From CAXBCP01 sp963974055 (lineage in GTDB: Bacteria; Pseudomonadota; Alphaproteobacteria; MPNO01; UBA830), in assembly GCA_963974055.1 (NCBI GenBank), contig CAXBCP010000022.1, positions 1-64,000 on the forward strand: a stretch of DNA of 64,000 bases, written 5' to 3'. Of this stretch, positions 34,076 through 42,918 are shown in pieces. Numbering within the stretch: the first letter of the stretch is position 1; every line of letters begins with the position of its first letter. A program made the position numbers and the translations under genes. A model generated the notes under the pieces. The model did no database searches. It was not told where the DNA came from and was given only the letters and a program-made list of their open reading frames with translations.

Positions 34076-35482
34076 CTAGTATCCGTCGATATAATCGGCC
34101 AGATCGATCCGGTCCCACACGTCCCGCGGCGGGTGGATGCGCTCCTCGAAGGGCAGCGTCGCCGGGCGGGTCGCGTCGATCACCAGCTTCGTGTTCATCG
34201 GCCCGTGCTGTTCGCGGATTTCGCCATAGGATGACGGGTTGAGGTGGGACCCCATGGCGTTGGGAATGACAACCAGGTCGCGGTCCGCCTCGAACGTGGT
34301 CGCGATCGCCCACAGCACCCGCTGCTCGTCGTAGATATTGATATCGTCGTCGACGACGACCGCGATTTTCAGATTCGGATTGGCCGCAATCGCGGCAAGG
34401 CCTGCGGATTTTCCCTGGCCGGGCACGCTTTTTCTGATCGCGACATAGGTCGTGAAACGGCACGCCCCCGATACCGGCACGTACACCGCCGCGACCGACG
34501 GCACCAGCCGGTGCACGCTGTCGTATACCGCGCTTTCGAGCGACAGCGCATTGGCGAGGTTGTGCTCCTGGTGGGCCGGGTCGAGATCGTGATAGATCGC
34601 GTCCGAACGCATCGTAATGGCGGTAATCTGCATCAGACCGATCGGGTCCTTGGCCGGGCCGTAATATCCGGTGAATTCGGCAAACGGGCCGTCCGCGGTC
34701 TCGCTGGCGGGATCCAGGTAGCCCTCGATGGCGATTTCGGCAAAGGCGGGAACCGGCAGGTCGACGGTTTCGGCGTCGGTAACGGCGAGCGGTTCGCCCA
34801 TCAGTCCCCCCATCAGATCGAGCTCGCAGGAATCGATAGATCCTTCGCCCAGCGCGCCGAGCAGCGCCGCCGGGTGATGGCCGATGAACAGAACCGCCTC
34901 CATCCGCTTGTTCAACTCCTGGCAGCGGCGATAGATATAGCCGGCATGGTGGGTCGGGTTGAACATGCAGCCGAGCTTGTCTTTTCCCTGAACCTCGTGA
35001 CGATACATGCCGGCATTCAGCACACCGCTGTCGGGATCGCGCAGAATCAGCACGCCGACAGTGATGTATTTGCCGGAATCCCGTTCGGCATGGTGAACGA
35101 TCGGCAGTTTGGCGAGATCGATATCGTCGCCCGTCAGAACCACCTGTTTTACCGGCGCCGCGTCGCGCGGGACCGGTTGCGGTTCGAGCGGCGTCGCCGC
35201 GCGGTCGCGAAAGCGTTTCAGGATGGCGCTTTTGGGCTGTCCCGGGTCGACCCCCAGCGCCAGGCCGAGAAGCGAATAACTGCCGAGAATATTGGTCGCC
35301 AGGGGCAGCTCCGCGCCCTTTATGTTTTCCATCCGGATCGCGGGAAAGCGGCCGTCCGCCGCCAGCTTCTGCTGTATTACGCAGGTCTCGAGCACCGGAT
35401 CGACCGGTTTCGAGATACTGACAAAATACTCCGGCCCGAGCTGCCGCGCCTCGCCGATAAAACTTCTCAGGTCCATGTTCAT
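34076..35482 (-). CDS. UbiD-family decarboxylase 2 (Asp variant)
   Basis: A 468-residue UbiD-family protein with the usual blocks NAGMYRHEVQGKDKLG, FIGHHPAALLGA and VVDDDINIYD. The motif that is EGPFGE in most relatives reads ADGPFAEFTGYY: the first of the two acidic residues is Asp264 instead of Glu, with Glu269 kept. In Fdc1 the corresponding Glu pair takes part in catalysis with an Arg, so substrate range or rate may differ. It sits between two pairs of EamA transporters, opposite in strand to both. Confidence 0.92.
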   Translation of the reverse strand: MNMDLRSFIGEARQLGPEYFVSISKPVDPVLETCVIQQKLAADGRFPAIRMENIKGAELPLATNILGSYSLLGLALGVDPGQPKSAILKRFRDRAATPLEPQPVPRDAAPVKQVVLTGDDIDLAKLPIVHHAERDSGKYITVGVLILRDPDSGVLNAGMYRHEVQGKDKLGCMFNPTHHAGYIYRRCQELNKRMEAVLFIGHHPAALLGALGEGSIDSCELDLMGGLMGEPLAVTDAETVDLPVPAFAEIAIEGYLDPASETADGPFAEFTGYYGPAKDPIGLMQITAITMRSDAIYHDLDPAHQEHNLANALSLESAVYDSVHRLVPSVAAVYVPVSGACRFTTYVAIRKSVPGQGKSAGLAAIAANPNLKIAVVVDDDINIYDEQRVLWAIATTFEADRDLVVIPNAMGSHLNPSSYGEIREQHGPMNTKLVIDATRPATLPFEERIHPPRDVWDRIDLADYIDGY

Positions 35483-35716
35483 CGCATTCTCCTTATGCGC
35501 GCACTCTACGTTGCTGCGGCGGCGCGACCAAGCCGGCGCGGCGGAATACCCTTGCCGGGAGTCGGAAAAAAGGTAAGTTGCCCCGACCGAGCACGCCCGT
35601 CAGAAATCATTCCCGGACATCGCTACAGGAACAACCGCGTCGCGGAACACGGTCCGGCCTCCCCGCGACGGGGCCGGACCCTTCCCCGGCCCTGCAGACG
35701 ACGAAAGCAGCACACG

Positions 35717-36628
35717 ATGGCAGACACCGCTGTACCGTTGACGATACGCCCGCAAAACCCCGTGCGCGCGGCGTTGTGGGTACTGTGCGCCGCCGCGTCG
35801 TTCATTCTGATGATGATATCCGTGCGCGAGCTTTCCACCGTCATGTCGACCTTTCAGCTCCTGTCTTTCCGGTCGATCGTCGGTATCCCGGTGATGTGCG
35901 GCGTCGCCTGGTATATGGGGTTCCGCCATATCCGGACGCGGCGCGCGGGCATGCAGATCGGGCGAAACGTGGTGCATTTCGGCGGTCAGTGGTGCTGGGT
36001 GATCGGGGTCACCATCCTGCCGATGGCCCATGTCACGGCGCTGGAATTCACGATGCCCATGTGGACGGCGGTGATCGCCATTCTGTTCCTGGGGGAGAAA
36101 GCGAAAGCACACCGGATCGTCGCGGTCGCGATCGGCCTTGCCGGCGTTCTGGTTATCCTGCGCCCCGGGATAGAGATCGTTTCCGGGGGCGCGCTGGTGG
36201 TGCTCCTGGGCGCGTTGTTCTACGGCATGTCGAACGTGATGATGAAGTCGCTGACCGGCAGCGATTCCCCCTGGGTGATCGTGTTCTGGATGCAGGTGAT
36301 CCAGCTGCCGCTGAGCATCGTGCCGGCGGTGTTCTGGTTCGACTGGGTGTGGCCGTCCTGGGGGGAAGTCCCCTGGGTGCTGGCCATCGGCCTTGCCGGA
36401 ATGTCGGCGCATTTCTGCCTTGCCCGGGCGTTCCAGCTCGCCGATGCGACAGTCTGCATTCCGATCGATTTCGTGCGCCTGCCGCTGGCGGGCGCGATCG
36501 GATGGCTGTTCTACAGCGAAGGGGTCAGCATCTGGATTCTCGTCGGCGCGATGATGATATTCGCCGGAAACTACTATTCCGTTCTGCGGGAAATGCGGCC
36601 CGGCAGAGACGCCGCGAAGGCGGGATAG
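35717..36628 (+). CDS. EamA/DMT-family transporter 6
   Basis: A 303-residue EamA permease with VMSTFQLLSFRS after helix 1 and PIDFVRLPL near the end. It starts 234 nt from the divergent UbiD 2 gene and 5 nt before transporter 7. ATG 35717 has only a weak upstream AG-rich stretch. The layout mirrors transporters 4 and 5: two EamA genes back to back beside a UbiD gene. Confidence 0.92.
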   Translation: MADTAVPLTIRPQNPVRAALWVLCAAASFILMMISVRELSTVMSTFQLLSFRSIVGIPVMCGVAWYMGFRHIRTRRAGMQIGRNVVHFGGQWCWVIGVTILPMAHVTALEFTMPMWTAVIAILFLGEKAKAHRIVAVAIGLAGVLVILRPGIEIVSGGALVVLLGALFYGMSNVMMKSLTGSDSPWVIVFWMQVIQLPLSIVPAVFWFDWVWPSWGEVPWVLAIGLAGMSAHFCLARAFQLADATVCIPIDFVRLPLAGAIGWLFYSEGVSIWILVGAMMIFAGNYYSVLREMRPGRDAAKAG

Positions 36629-36633
36629 CGCCG

Positions 36634-37494
36634 ATGCCCCCCCTGTTTCAGGCAATCCTGTGGTTCTGCGGCACCATGGCCGGGTTTGCCGGCATGGTCA
36701 TTGCGGCGCGCGGTCTCCATGCCGAGATGTCGACCTTCGAAATACTGTTTTTCAGAAGTCTGATCGGCGTCCTGGTGGTGCTGCCGTTCCTCGCGCGGTC
36801 GCGGTTCGCCGAACTGCGGACACAGCGCTTTCGCTGGCATTTCGGACGCGCCACAATCCAGTTCGGCGGGCAGATCTGCTGGATATACGGCATCGTCCAT
36901 CTGACGCTGTCCGATCTGACCGCCATCGAATTTTCGATTCCGCTGTTTACCGCCCTGCTGGCCGTGCTCGTCCTCGGCGAGCGCATGTGGCGCCACAAAT
37001 GGATCGCGACGATTTTCGGGTTCGCGGGCGTGCTGCTGATCCTGCGGCCGGAAGGGTCCGCCTTCAACCTCGCCGGGCTGGTCATGGTCACGGGCTCGTT
37101 CCTCTATGCCGGGTCCGGCGTGATGGTCAAATTTCTGACCCGCACGGAATCCCCGCAGGCAATCATCTTCTGGATGAACCTGCTGCAACTGCCCGCCGGG
37201 CTGATTCCCGCCGTGTTCATATACGACTGGGTCACCCCGGGGACCGTCGACATACCGCGGATCCTGGTCTGGGGACTGGCGGGGCTCTGGGCGCATTACT
37301 CGATGGCGCGCGCGCTGGCGCTTGCGGACATTACGGTCATCTTCCCGCTCGATTTCCTGCGCCTGCCGGCAATGGCGGTGCTCGGCTACCTGCTCTACGC
37401 CGAAGCGCTGGACCCGTGGACCGCCGTGGGCGCGCTGATCATATTTGCCGGCAACTGGTACAGCGTGCGCGCGGAAGCGCGGCGGACCCCGTAA
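36634..37494 (+). CDS. EamA/DMT-family transporter 7
   Basis: A 286-residue EamA permease immediately after transporter 6. It has EMSTFEILFFRSLIGVL after helix 1 and PLDFLRLPAMAVLGYL in the second repeat. The pair 6/7 probably forms one transcript. It ends 11 nt from the convergent GST-like gene. Confidence 0.93.
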   Translation: MPPLFQAILWFCGTMAGFAGMVIAARGLHAEMSTFEILFFRSLIGVLVVLPFLARSRFAELRTQRFRWHFGRATIQFGGQICWIYGIVHLTLSDLTAIEFSIPLFTALLAVLVLGERMWRHKWIATIFGFAGVLLILRPEGSAFNLAGLVMVTGSFLYAGSGVMVKFLTRTESPQAIIFWMNLLQLPAGLIPAVFIYDWVTPGTVDIPRILVWGLAGLWAHYSMARALALADITVIFPLDFLRLPAMAVLGYLLYAEALDPWTAVGALIIFAGNWYSVRAEARRTP

Positions 37495-37505
37495 CCGGGA
37501 ACGCT

Positions 37506-38213
37506 CTAGCGACGGTCGAACTGGCCCCTGCCGAACAGCAAATCGCGGCTTTCATCTGTCATTTTTTTCGATCCGCGACGCTCCGACAGCAGTTCCATGC
37601 CCGCCTGCACGCCGGGCCGGGCCGACATTTCGTCGAACCAGTGTCTGACGTGCGGAAATTCCGCCTTGTCCACGCCCTGGCGGCGCGACGGGCGCGCCCA
37701 CGGCCAGCACGCCATGTCGGCGATGGAATATTGCTCACCGCCCAGCCACTCGTTTTCAGCCAGCCGTCTGTCCATCACACGGTACAGACGGCGCACTTCG
37801 TTGGAATAGCGCTCCACCCCGTAGGGCACATCGACCCCGCCCATCGCCTGGCGGAAATGATGCGCCTGCCCGGCCATGGGGCCGAGCCCGCCCATCTGCC
37901 ACATCAGCCATTCGAGGACCGCCTTGCGGCCGCGGATATCGTCCGGGCCCGGCAGGAACCGGCCTTCTTTCTCCGCCAGATAGACCATGATCGCGCCGGT
38001 CTCGAACACCGAAACCGCATCCCCGCCATCCGCCGGATCGTGGTCGACAATCGCGGGAATGCGGTTATTGGGGCTGAGTTTCAGGAACTCGGGATCGAAC
38101 TGGTCCCCCTGATTGATGTCGACCGCCACCACCTCGTTCTCGAGGCCGAGTTCCGCGATCAGGATCGAGACCTTGTGCCCGTTCGGGGTCGGCCAGGTGT
38201 ACTGGGTAATCAT
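37506..38213 (-). CDS. glutathione S-transferase-like protein (YfcG/YghU group)
   Basis: A 235-residue thioredoxin-fold protein. The N-terminal domain opens TWPTPNGHKVSILIAELGL and has the cis-Pro segment RIPAIVD and the glutathione site VFETGAIMVYLAE. The all-helical C-domain has the N-cap-like IADMACWPW block. The TPNGxKV start is typical of disulfide-bond oxidoreductases YfcG/YghU. It starts inside the stop of the upstream tartrate dehydrogenase gene (ATGA), so it is translated with it. Confidence 0.9.
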   Translation of the reverse strand: MITQYTWPTPNGHKVSILIAELGLENEVVAVDINQGDQFDPEFLKLSPNNRIPAIVDHDPADGGDAVSVFETGAIMVYLAEKEGRFLPGPDDIRGRKAVLEWLMWQMGGLGPMAGQAHHFRQAMGGVDVPYGVERYSNEVRRLYRVMDRRLAENEWLGGEQYSIADMACWPWARPSRRQGVDKAEFPHVRHWFDEMSARPGVQAGMELLSERRGSKKMTDESRDLLFGRGQFDRR

Positions 38214-39268
38214 ATCGCCGCCGCTATCGCCTTGCCCGCCTCCACGGTCGTCGCCTGGCCGCCGAGGTCGCGGGTGCACGGCCCGCCGTCGCCGAGCACG
38301 TTCTCGATGGCGGAAACAATGGCGGCACCGGCCTCGCGCTCGCCGAAATGGTCCAGCATCATGGCCGCCGACCATATCTGCGCCACCGGGTTGGCGATGC
38401 CCTGACCGAATATATCGGGCGCCGATCCGTGCACGGGCTCGAACATGGACGGATGATCGCGTTCCGGGTTGATATTCGCCGACGCCGCAATGCCGATGGA
38501 GCCGGCAATCGCCGGGCCGAGATCCGACAGGATATCGCCGAACAGGTTGGAGCCGACGACGACATCGAACCAGTCCGGGCTGGTCACGAACCGCGCCGTC
38601 AGGATATCGATGTGATACTGGTCGGTCTCCACCTCGGGGTAGTTCGCGGCCATGGCGGCGAAGCGTTCGTCCCAGTACGGCATGGAATGGATGATGCCGT
38701 TGGACTTGGTGGCCGACGTCACCTTCTTGGCCGGACGCGTCATCGCCAGTTCGAACGCATAGCGCATCACCCGGTCGCAGCCCGCCCGCGTGAACACGGC
38801 CTGCTGGACGGCCATTTCCGCGTCGGTGCCTTCATACATCCGCCCACCGATCTGCGAATATTCGCCTTCGACGTTTTCGCGCACGATCATCATGTCGATA
38901 TCGTCCGGCCCGCGCCCCGCCAGCGGCGAGGTCACCCCCGGCAGCAGCCGCGCCGGGCGCAGATTGACGTACTGGAAAAACTCGCGGCGGATGGGGATCA
39001 GCATGCCCCATAGCGACACATGGTCCGGCACGCCGGGCATGCCGACCGCGCCGAGAAATACCGCGTCGAACGGGCGGAGCTGTTCGATACCGTCTTCCGG
39101 CATGATGTAGCCCGTGGACGCGTAGTCGTCGCAGTTCCAGCCGAAATGCGTGAAATCGTAATCGATGCCGAATTTGGCGCCCGCCGCTTCGAGCGCGCGC
39201 AGCCCTTCGGGCATCACTTCCTTGCCGATCCCGTCTCCCGGAATGACCGCAATTCTGTACGTGCTCAT
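38210..39268 (-). CDS. ttuC: tartrate / D-malate dehydrogenase (isocitrate-isopropylmalate family)
   Basis: A 352-residue NAD-dependent beta-decarboxylating dehydrogenase. It has IPGDGIGKEV at the start, the substrate block VNLRPARLLPGV, IVRENVEGEYS, the Mg site FGDILSDLGPAIAGS and MFEPVHGSAPDIFG. The pattern LRPARLLPGVTSPL and the preference for E-G-E-Y-S fit TtuC/DmlA (tartrate dehydrogenase, D-malate decarboxylating) rather than LeuB. It lies between an EamA transporter (4 nt upstream) and a GST, which suggests a small dicarboxylate-use operon. Confidence 0.88.
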   Translation of the reverse strand: MSTYRIAVIPGDGIGKEVMPEGLRALEAAGAKFGIDYDFTHFGWNCDDYASTGYIMPEDGIEQLRPFDAVFLGAVGMPGVPDHVSLWGMLIPIRREFFQYVNLRPARLLPGVTSPLAGRGPDDIDMMIVRENVEGEYSQIGGRMYEGTDAEMAVQQAVFTRAGCDRVMRYAFELAMTRPAKKVTSATKSNGIIHSMPYWDERFAAMAANYPEVETDQYHIDILTARFVTSPDWFDVVVGSNLFGDILSDLGPAIAGSIGIAASANINPERDHPSMFEPVHGSAPDIFGQGIANPVAQIWSAAMMLDHFGEREAGAAIVSAIENVLGDGGPCTRDLGGQATTVEAGKAIAAAI

Positions 39269-39272
39269 GATG

Positions 39273-40148
39273 TCAGGTCCCGCCTCTGCGTTCGAATACG
39301 ATGACGTAATAACTGGCGCAAAAGATAACCAGCGCGCCGGCCCAGGTATAGGCATCGGATGTCTCGCCGAAGACGACCCAGCCCAGAATCGCCGCCGTAA
39401 TCAGGCGGGAAAAATCGAAAGGCTGCACCACGCGCGCGTCTGCAACGGCGATGGAGCGGGTAATCGCATACTGGCCCATCAGCGCAAAAACGCCGACGCC
39501 GAGAATCGCCGGCAGATCGGCCAGGACAGGATCGGTCCAGTAGAACCAGGCCGGAACGGCGGACAGGACAAGCATCAGGATACTGACATAGGCCACCATC
39601 ACGGCGGCCGAGTCGGTCCGCGACAGGAATTTCATGCAGGTATTGACCCCGGCAAACAGCACCGCAGTTGCAATTGCCGCGATCATGCCGAAGCTGATGT
39701 CCTGGAAACCCGGACGCAGGATGACCAGCGCGCCGACGAAGGCGACCGCCACCGCCCCCCATGTGCGGGGTCCCGCCGTTTCACGCAGGATAAAGATCGC
39801 GAACAGGATGGTGAAAATCGGCTGAAAATAGAGCAGCGCCGTGTAGTCGGAAATCGGGATCACACTGACCGCATAGAACCAGCACATCATGCCGCCATAG
39901 GTGAAAATCGACCGCAGCAGGTGCAGCGGGAACACCGTCGTCCTCATCACCGAGATGCCGTTACGCAGAATCAGCGGGGCGACGAAGCCGAGCGCGATGA
40001 CGGCGCGCATGAACGCCAGTTGCGCGGTCGAATAGTCGGACGACAATTCGCGCGTACAGACAGATGTGAGCGTATAGCCAATCCCGGCCGTCACCATCCA
40101 GACCGGACCGGCGACGACCGGCGGCACGTTCGCAAAAGGGTTTTTCAT
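39273..40148 (-). CDS. EamA/DMT-family transporter 8
   Basis: A 291-residue EamA permease and the only copy here on the minus strand. It has STAQLAFMRAVIALG after helix 1 and PFDFSRLITAAILGW near the end, a variant of the DFxRLP motif. It is followed after 4 nt by the tartrate/D-malate dehydrogenase gene and preceded by UbiD 3 with a 27-nt gap, so all may be one operon. That is the closest physical link here between a UbiD, an EamA transporter and a catabolic dehydrogenase. Confidence 0.92.
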   Translation of the reverse strand: MKNPFANVPPVVAGPVWMVTAGIGYTLTSVCTRELSSDYSTAQLAFMRAVIALGFVAPLILRNGISVMRTTVFPLHLLRSIFTYGGMMCWFYAVSVIPISDYTALLYFQPIFTILFAIFILRETAGPRTWGAVAVAFVGALVILRPGFQDISFGMIAAIATAVLFAGVNTCMKFLSRTDSAAVMVAYVSILMLVLSAVPAWFYWTDPVLADLPAILGVGVFALMGQYAITRSIAVADARVVQPFDFSRLITAAILGWVVFGETSDAYTWAGALVIFCASYYVIVFERRGGT

Positions 40149-40175
40149 CGGATCCGCTTCGTCAGGCTCTGGCCG

Positions 40176-41813
40176 TCACTCATCGGTCACCTGCCGGATA
40201 TCGGTATTCGGGGCGACGCCCGTGCGGCGCTGCTGGTGCGACCGTTCCCCGTTCAATCTCCAGTCCCCGGCGGCGGCGCGGGCGGCGAGGGTATCCCATT
40301 CCGCCGACCAGTCGCCCAGCTCGTAGCCGTGCCACGGCGGTTCGGGCTTCAGCGGCGGCAGGCCGAGCTTTTCCCATAATTCCTTCGCGTGCTCCATGTA
40401 TTCGCGTTTCGGCAGCGCCACCGGCGCCATATCGGCCTTGAGGGTCGCATCGATAAGCATCGTCGCGTCCTCCGCCGCGCCCGATTTCGGGCCGTGCCCC
40501 AGCGGGCGGTGATGCATCAGTTCGCAATCCTCGGCCAGGTTGGCGCGGTAGCTCATCGCCCAGAACACCGCGTCGAGATTGTCGGGATCGATATCCTCGT
40601 TGACCGCGATCAGGTACTTGCCGACCGGCGCCTGCAGCGACATCGCGCCGTACAGCGCCCGCCAGATTTCGGTGCGCGGCACCGAGCGGTCGAACTGGAT
40701 GACCAGCACCTTGCGCAGGTTCGTCAGGGGTTCGTGCATGGCGACGCGCCTGACGCCGCGAATGCCGAGATGCCCGGTCAGGTGGCTGAGAAACAGCGGC
40801 TCGTAGGCGACCCGCTTGATGACCGACGATTCAGACGGCGTCACCTGGCTGATGATCGACGTGAACACGGCCTTTTTCCGCCGCGTGATCGCGGTCACGG
40901 TCAGGATGAAATTGAATTCCTCGAGATTGATATGGCCGTGGCTTTCGCCGAACGGGCCTTCGGGTTCGAAATATTCCGGATCGATCAGCCCCTCGATGAC
41001 GATTTCCGCGTCCGCCGGCACCAGCAGGTCGGAACTGCGGGCCTTCGCGACCCGCATCGGCGCACCGGCAATCCCGCCCGCCACGCCCATCTCGTCGACA
41101 TCCTTCGCCAGTTTCTGCGGTGCGGCATAGGCGACCGGCGGCGGACAGCCGACCACCATGGCAATCGGCATGGGCTCGCCCCGCGCCCGGTACTTTTCCC
41201 AGTGGGCGGCGCCGCCCTGCCCCAGATTCATGAACAGTTTGAGCCCGATCCTGTCGGGCGCCTTCAGCCCGCCGCGATACGTACCGAGGTTCTGGATTCC
41301 GGTATCCGGGTCGCGGGTCACGCAGGCCGTCGCGGTCAGATAGGGGGCGGAATCGTAGCCCGGCGTCGACACCGGCACCGGCAAGGCATCGAGTCCGTTG
41401 CCGGACGTCAGATCGGTGCCTTCGAACACGACGTCCTGGCAGGGCGGGTTGTCGACGACCACCGGGGCGATCGGGTTGGCGATTGCATGGGACCAGCGAT
41501 CGCCGATCTCCGCCGCGGGCACACCCATCCCAATGCTGTAAATCGCGGCATTCCCGGCGAGGGCGCCGACGGCGACCGGGATGTCGAACGACCGTCCGTC
41601 GCCACCGTGTATATCGGTGAACAGGAACGCCTTGCGCTCCGCCTCCGGGATGCCGCCGCGAAACTGCCAGCGCACCAGCGGGCTCAGCTCCGAATCCTTG
41701 TCGATGGGCGCCGCAATCGTCGTCAGCAGGCCTGCGGCATCGAGCGCCGCAAGATGATCCTGCATATCGTTGTAGCCGCGCGCCTCTGCGTCGCCTGTGG
41801 CGGCATCGTTCAT
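40176..41813 (-). CDS. UbiD-family decarboxylase 3 (long form)
   Basis: A 545-residue UbiD-family enzyme. It has NLGTYRGGLKAPDRIGL, VVGCPPPVAYAA, the acidic motif PEGPFGESHGHI and AVNEDIDPDNLDAVFWAM. The GHI ending in place of GYY and the extra C-terminal tail (about 480-545, ending RQVTDE) set it apart from the other three. ATG 41813 has an AGGA site 8 nt upstream. It starts an operon that probably continues through EamA 8, TtuC and the GST. Substrate unknown. Confidence 0.92.
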   Translation of the reverse strand: MNDAATGDAEARGYNDMQDHLAALDAAGLLTTIAAPIDKDSELSPLVRWQFRGGIPEAERKAFLFTDIHGGDGRSFDIPVAVGALAGNAAIYSIGMGVPAAEIGDRWSHAIANPIAPVVVDNPPCQDVVFEGTDLTSGNGLDALPVPVSTPGYDSAPYLTATACVTRDPDTGIQNLGTYRGGLKAPDRIGLKLFMNLGQGGAAHWEKYRARGEPMPIAMVVGCPPPVAYAAPQKLAKDVDEMGVAGGIAGAPMRVAKARSSDLLVPADAEIVIEGLIDPEYFEPEGPFGESHGHINLEEFNFILTVTAITRRKKAVFTSIISQVTPSESSVIKRVAYEPLFLSHLTGHLGIRGVRRVAMHEPLTNLRKVLVIQFDRSVPRTEIWRALYGAMSLQAPVGKYLIAVNEDIDPDNLDAVFWAMSYRANLAEDCELMHHRPLGHGPKSGAAEDATMLIDATLKADMAPVALPKREYMEHAKELWEKLGLPPLKPEPPWHGYELGDWSAEWDTLAARAAAGDWRLNGERSHQQRRTGVAPNTDIRQVTDE

Positions 41814-41931
41814 CTGCCCAGTTCCTTCGGGGTCTTCGGGGGGCGCATGATGATGCGGATGGCGGGGCCGGGCAAGCGGTGACGCCGTCATGCCGGATTG
41901 GTACACTGCGCCGGCAACAGGGAGAATAGCG

Positions 41932-42906
41932 ATGAAAGCGGCAGTCGTCGGCGAAAACGGGCTCGAGATCAAAGACATTGCGGAACCGAAACCCGCCCCC
42001 AACGAGGTGCTGATCCGGGTACGGGCCTGCGGCCTCAACCGCGCCGATTCGATGGTCGCGAGCGGTATGGCGCACGGCCGCGACGGCGGCCCCGGTACGG
42101 TGCCCGGCATCGAATATGTCGGCGAAGTGGTCGAAACCGGCGCAGAGGTCGATAACGTCAAACCCGGCGACCGGGTGATGTGTTCCGGCACGTCGGGCTG
42201 GGGCGAATTTGCTACCGCCGACTGGGGCCGGACCGTGCCGATCCCCGCCAACAACATGACCTGGGCGCAGGCGGCCACCCTGCCGGTCGGGCTGCAGACG
42301 ATGCACAATGCCGCAATCACCGCCGGTCGGATGAAAGCCGGCGAGACCGTGATGATCCAGGGCGCCAGTTCCGGCGTCGGACTGCTGGGCATGCAGATTG
42401 CCAGGGCGATGGGCGCAAAGCTGGTGATCGGATCGTCCACCAATCCGGAACGCAGGGCACGGCTTTACGAATTCGGCGCCGACCTCGCGGTGGATTCGAC
42501 CGATCCCGGCTGGGTCGACCAGGTGCTGGAAGCCACCGGCGGCGACGGCGTCGACCTGATCGTCGACCAGGTTGCCGGCTATGTCGCCAACCAGAACCTG
42601 GCGGCCACCAGAATTCTGGGCCGTATCGTCAATGTCGGGCGGCTCGGCGGTTTTACCGGCGAGTTCAATTTCGATCTCCATGCGATGCGGCGGATCGACT
42701 ATATCGGCGTGTCGTTCCGCACGCGCTCGGTCGCGGAAGTGCGCGACATCGTCGCCGCCATGAAAGCCGATTTGTGGGATGCCGTGGAAGCCGGGAAGCT
42801 GAGCCTGCCGATAGACCGCGAATTCGCCTTCGAGGACGCCGCCGAAGCGGTCGAATACATGAAGGCCAACAGGCATTTCGGCAAGATCGTCATGCGCCTC
42901 GACTGA
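41932..42906 (+). CDS. zinc-independent quinone oxidoreductase (MDR family)
   Basis: A 324-residue medium-chain reductase of the NADPH:quinone oxidoreductase (QOR) type. The N-domain has RACGLNRADSMVASG and PGIEYVGEVVETG; the nucleotide site is IQGASSGVGLLGMQIA. The catalytic-zinc ligands of alcohol dehydrogenases are absent. It would reduce quinones or activated double bonds with NADPH. ATG 41932 has GGGAG 8 nt upstream. It is divergent from UbiD 3 and convergent with the glutamate-synthase-like gene. Confidence 0.92.
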   Translation: MKAAVVGENGLEIKDIAEPKPAPNEVLIRVRACGLNRADSMVASGMAHGRDGGPGTVPGIEYVGEVVETGAEVDNVKPGDRVMCSGTSGWGEFATADWGRTVPIPANNMTWAQAATLPVGLQTMHNAAITAGRMKAGETVMIQGASSGVGLLGMQIARAMGAKLVIGSSTNPERRARLYEFGADLAVDSTDPGWVDQVLEATGGDGVDLIVDQVAGYVANQNLAATRILGRIVNVGRLGGFTGEFNFDLHAMRRIDYIGVSFRTRSVAEVRDIVAAMKADLWDAVEAGKLSLPIDREFAFEDAAEAVEYMKANRHFGKIVMRLD

Positions 42907-42918
42907 TGCAGCGCCCGT

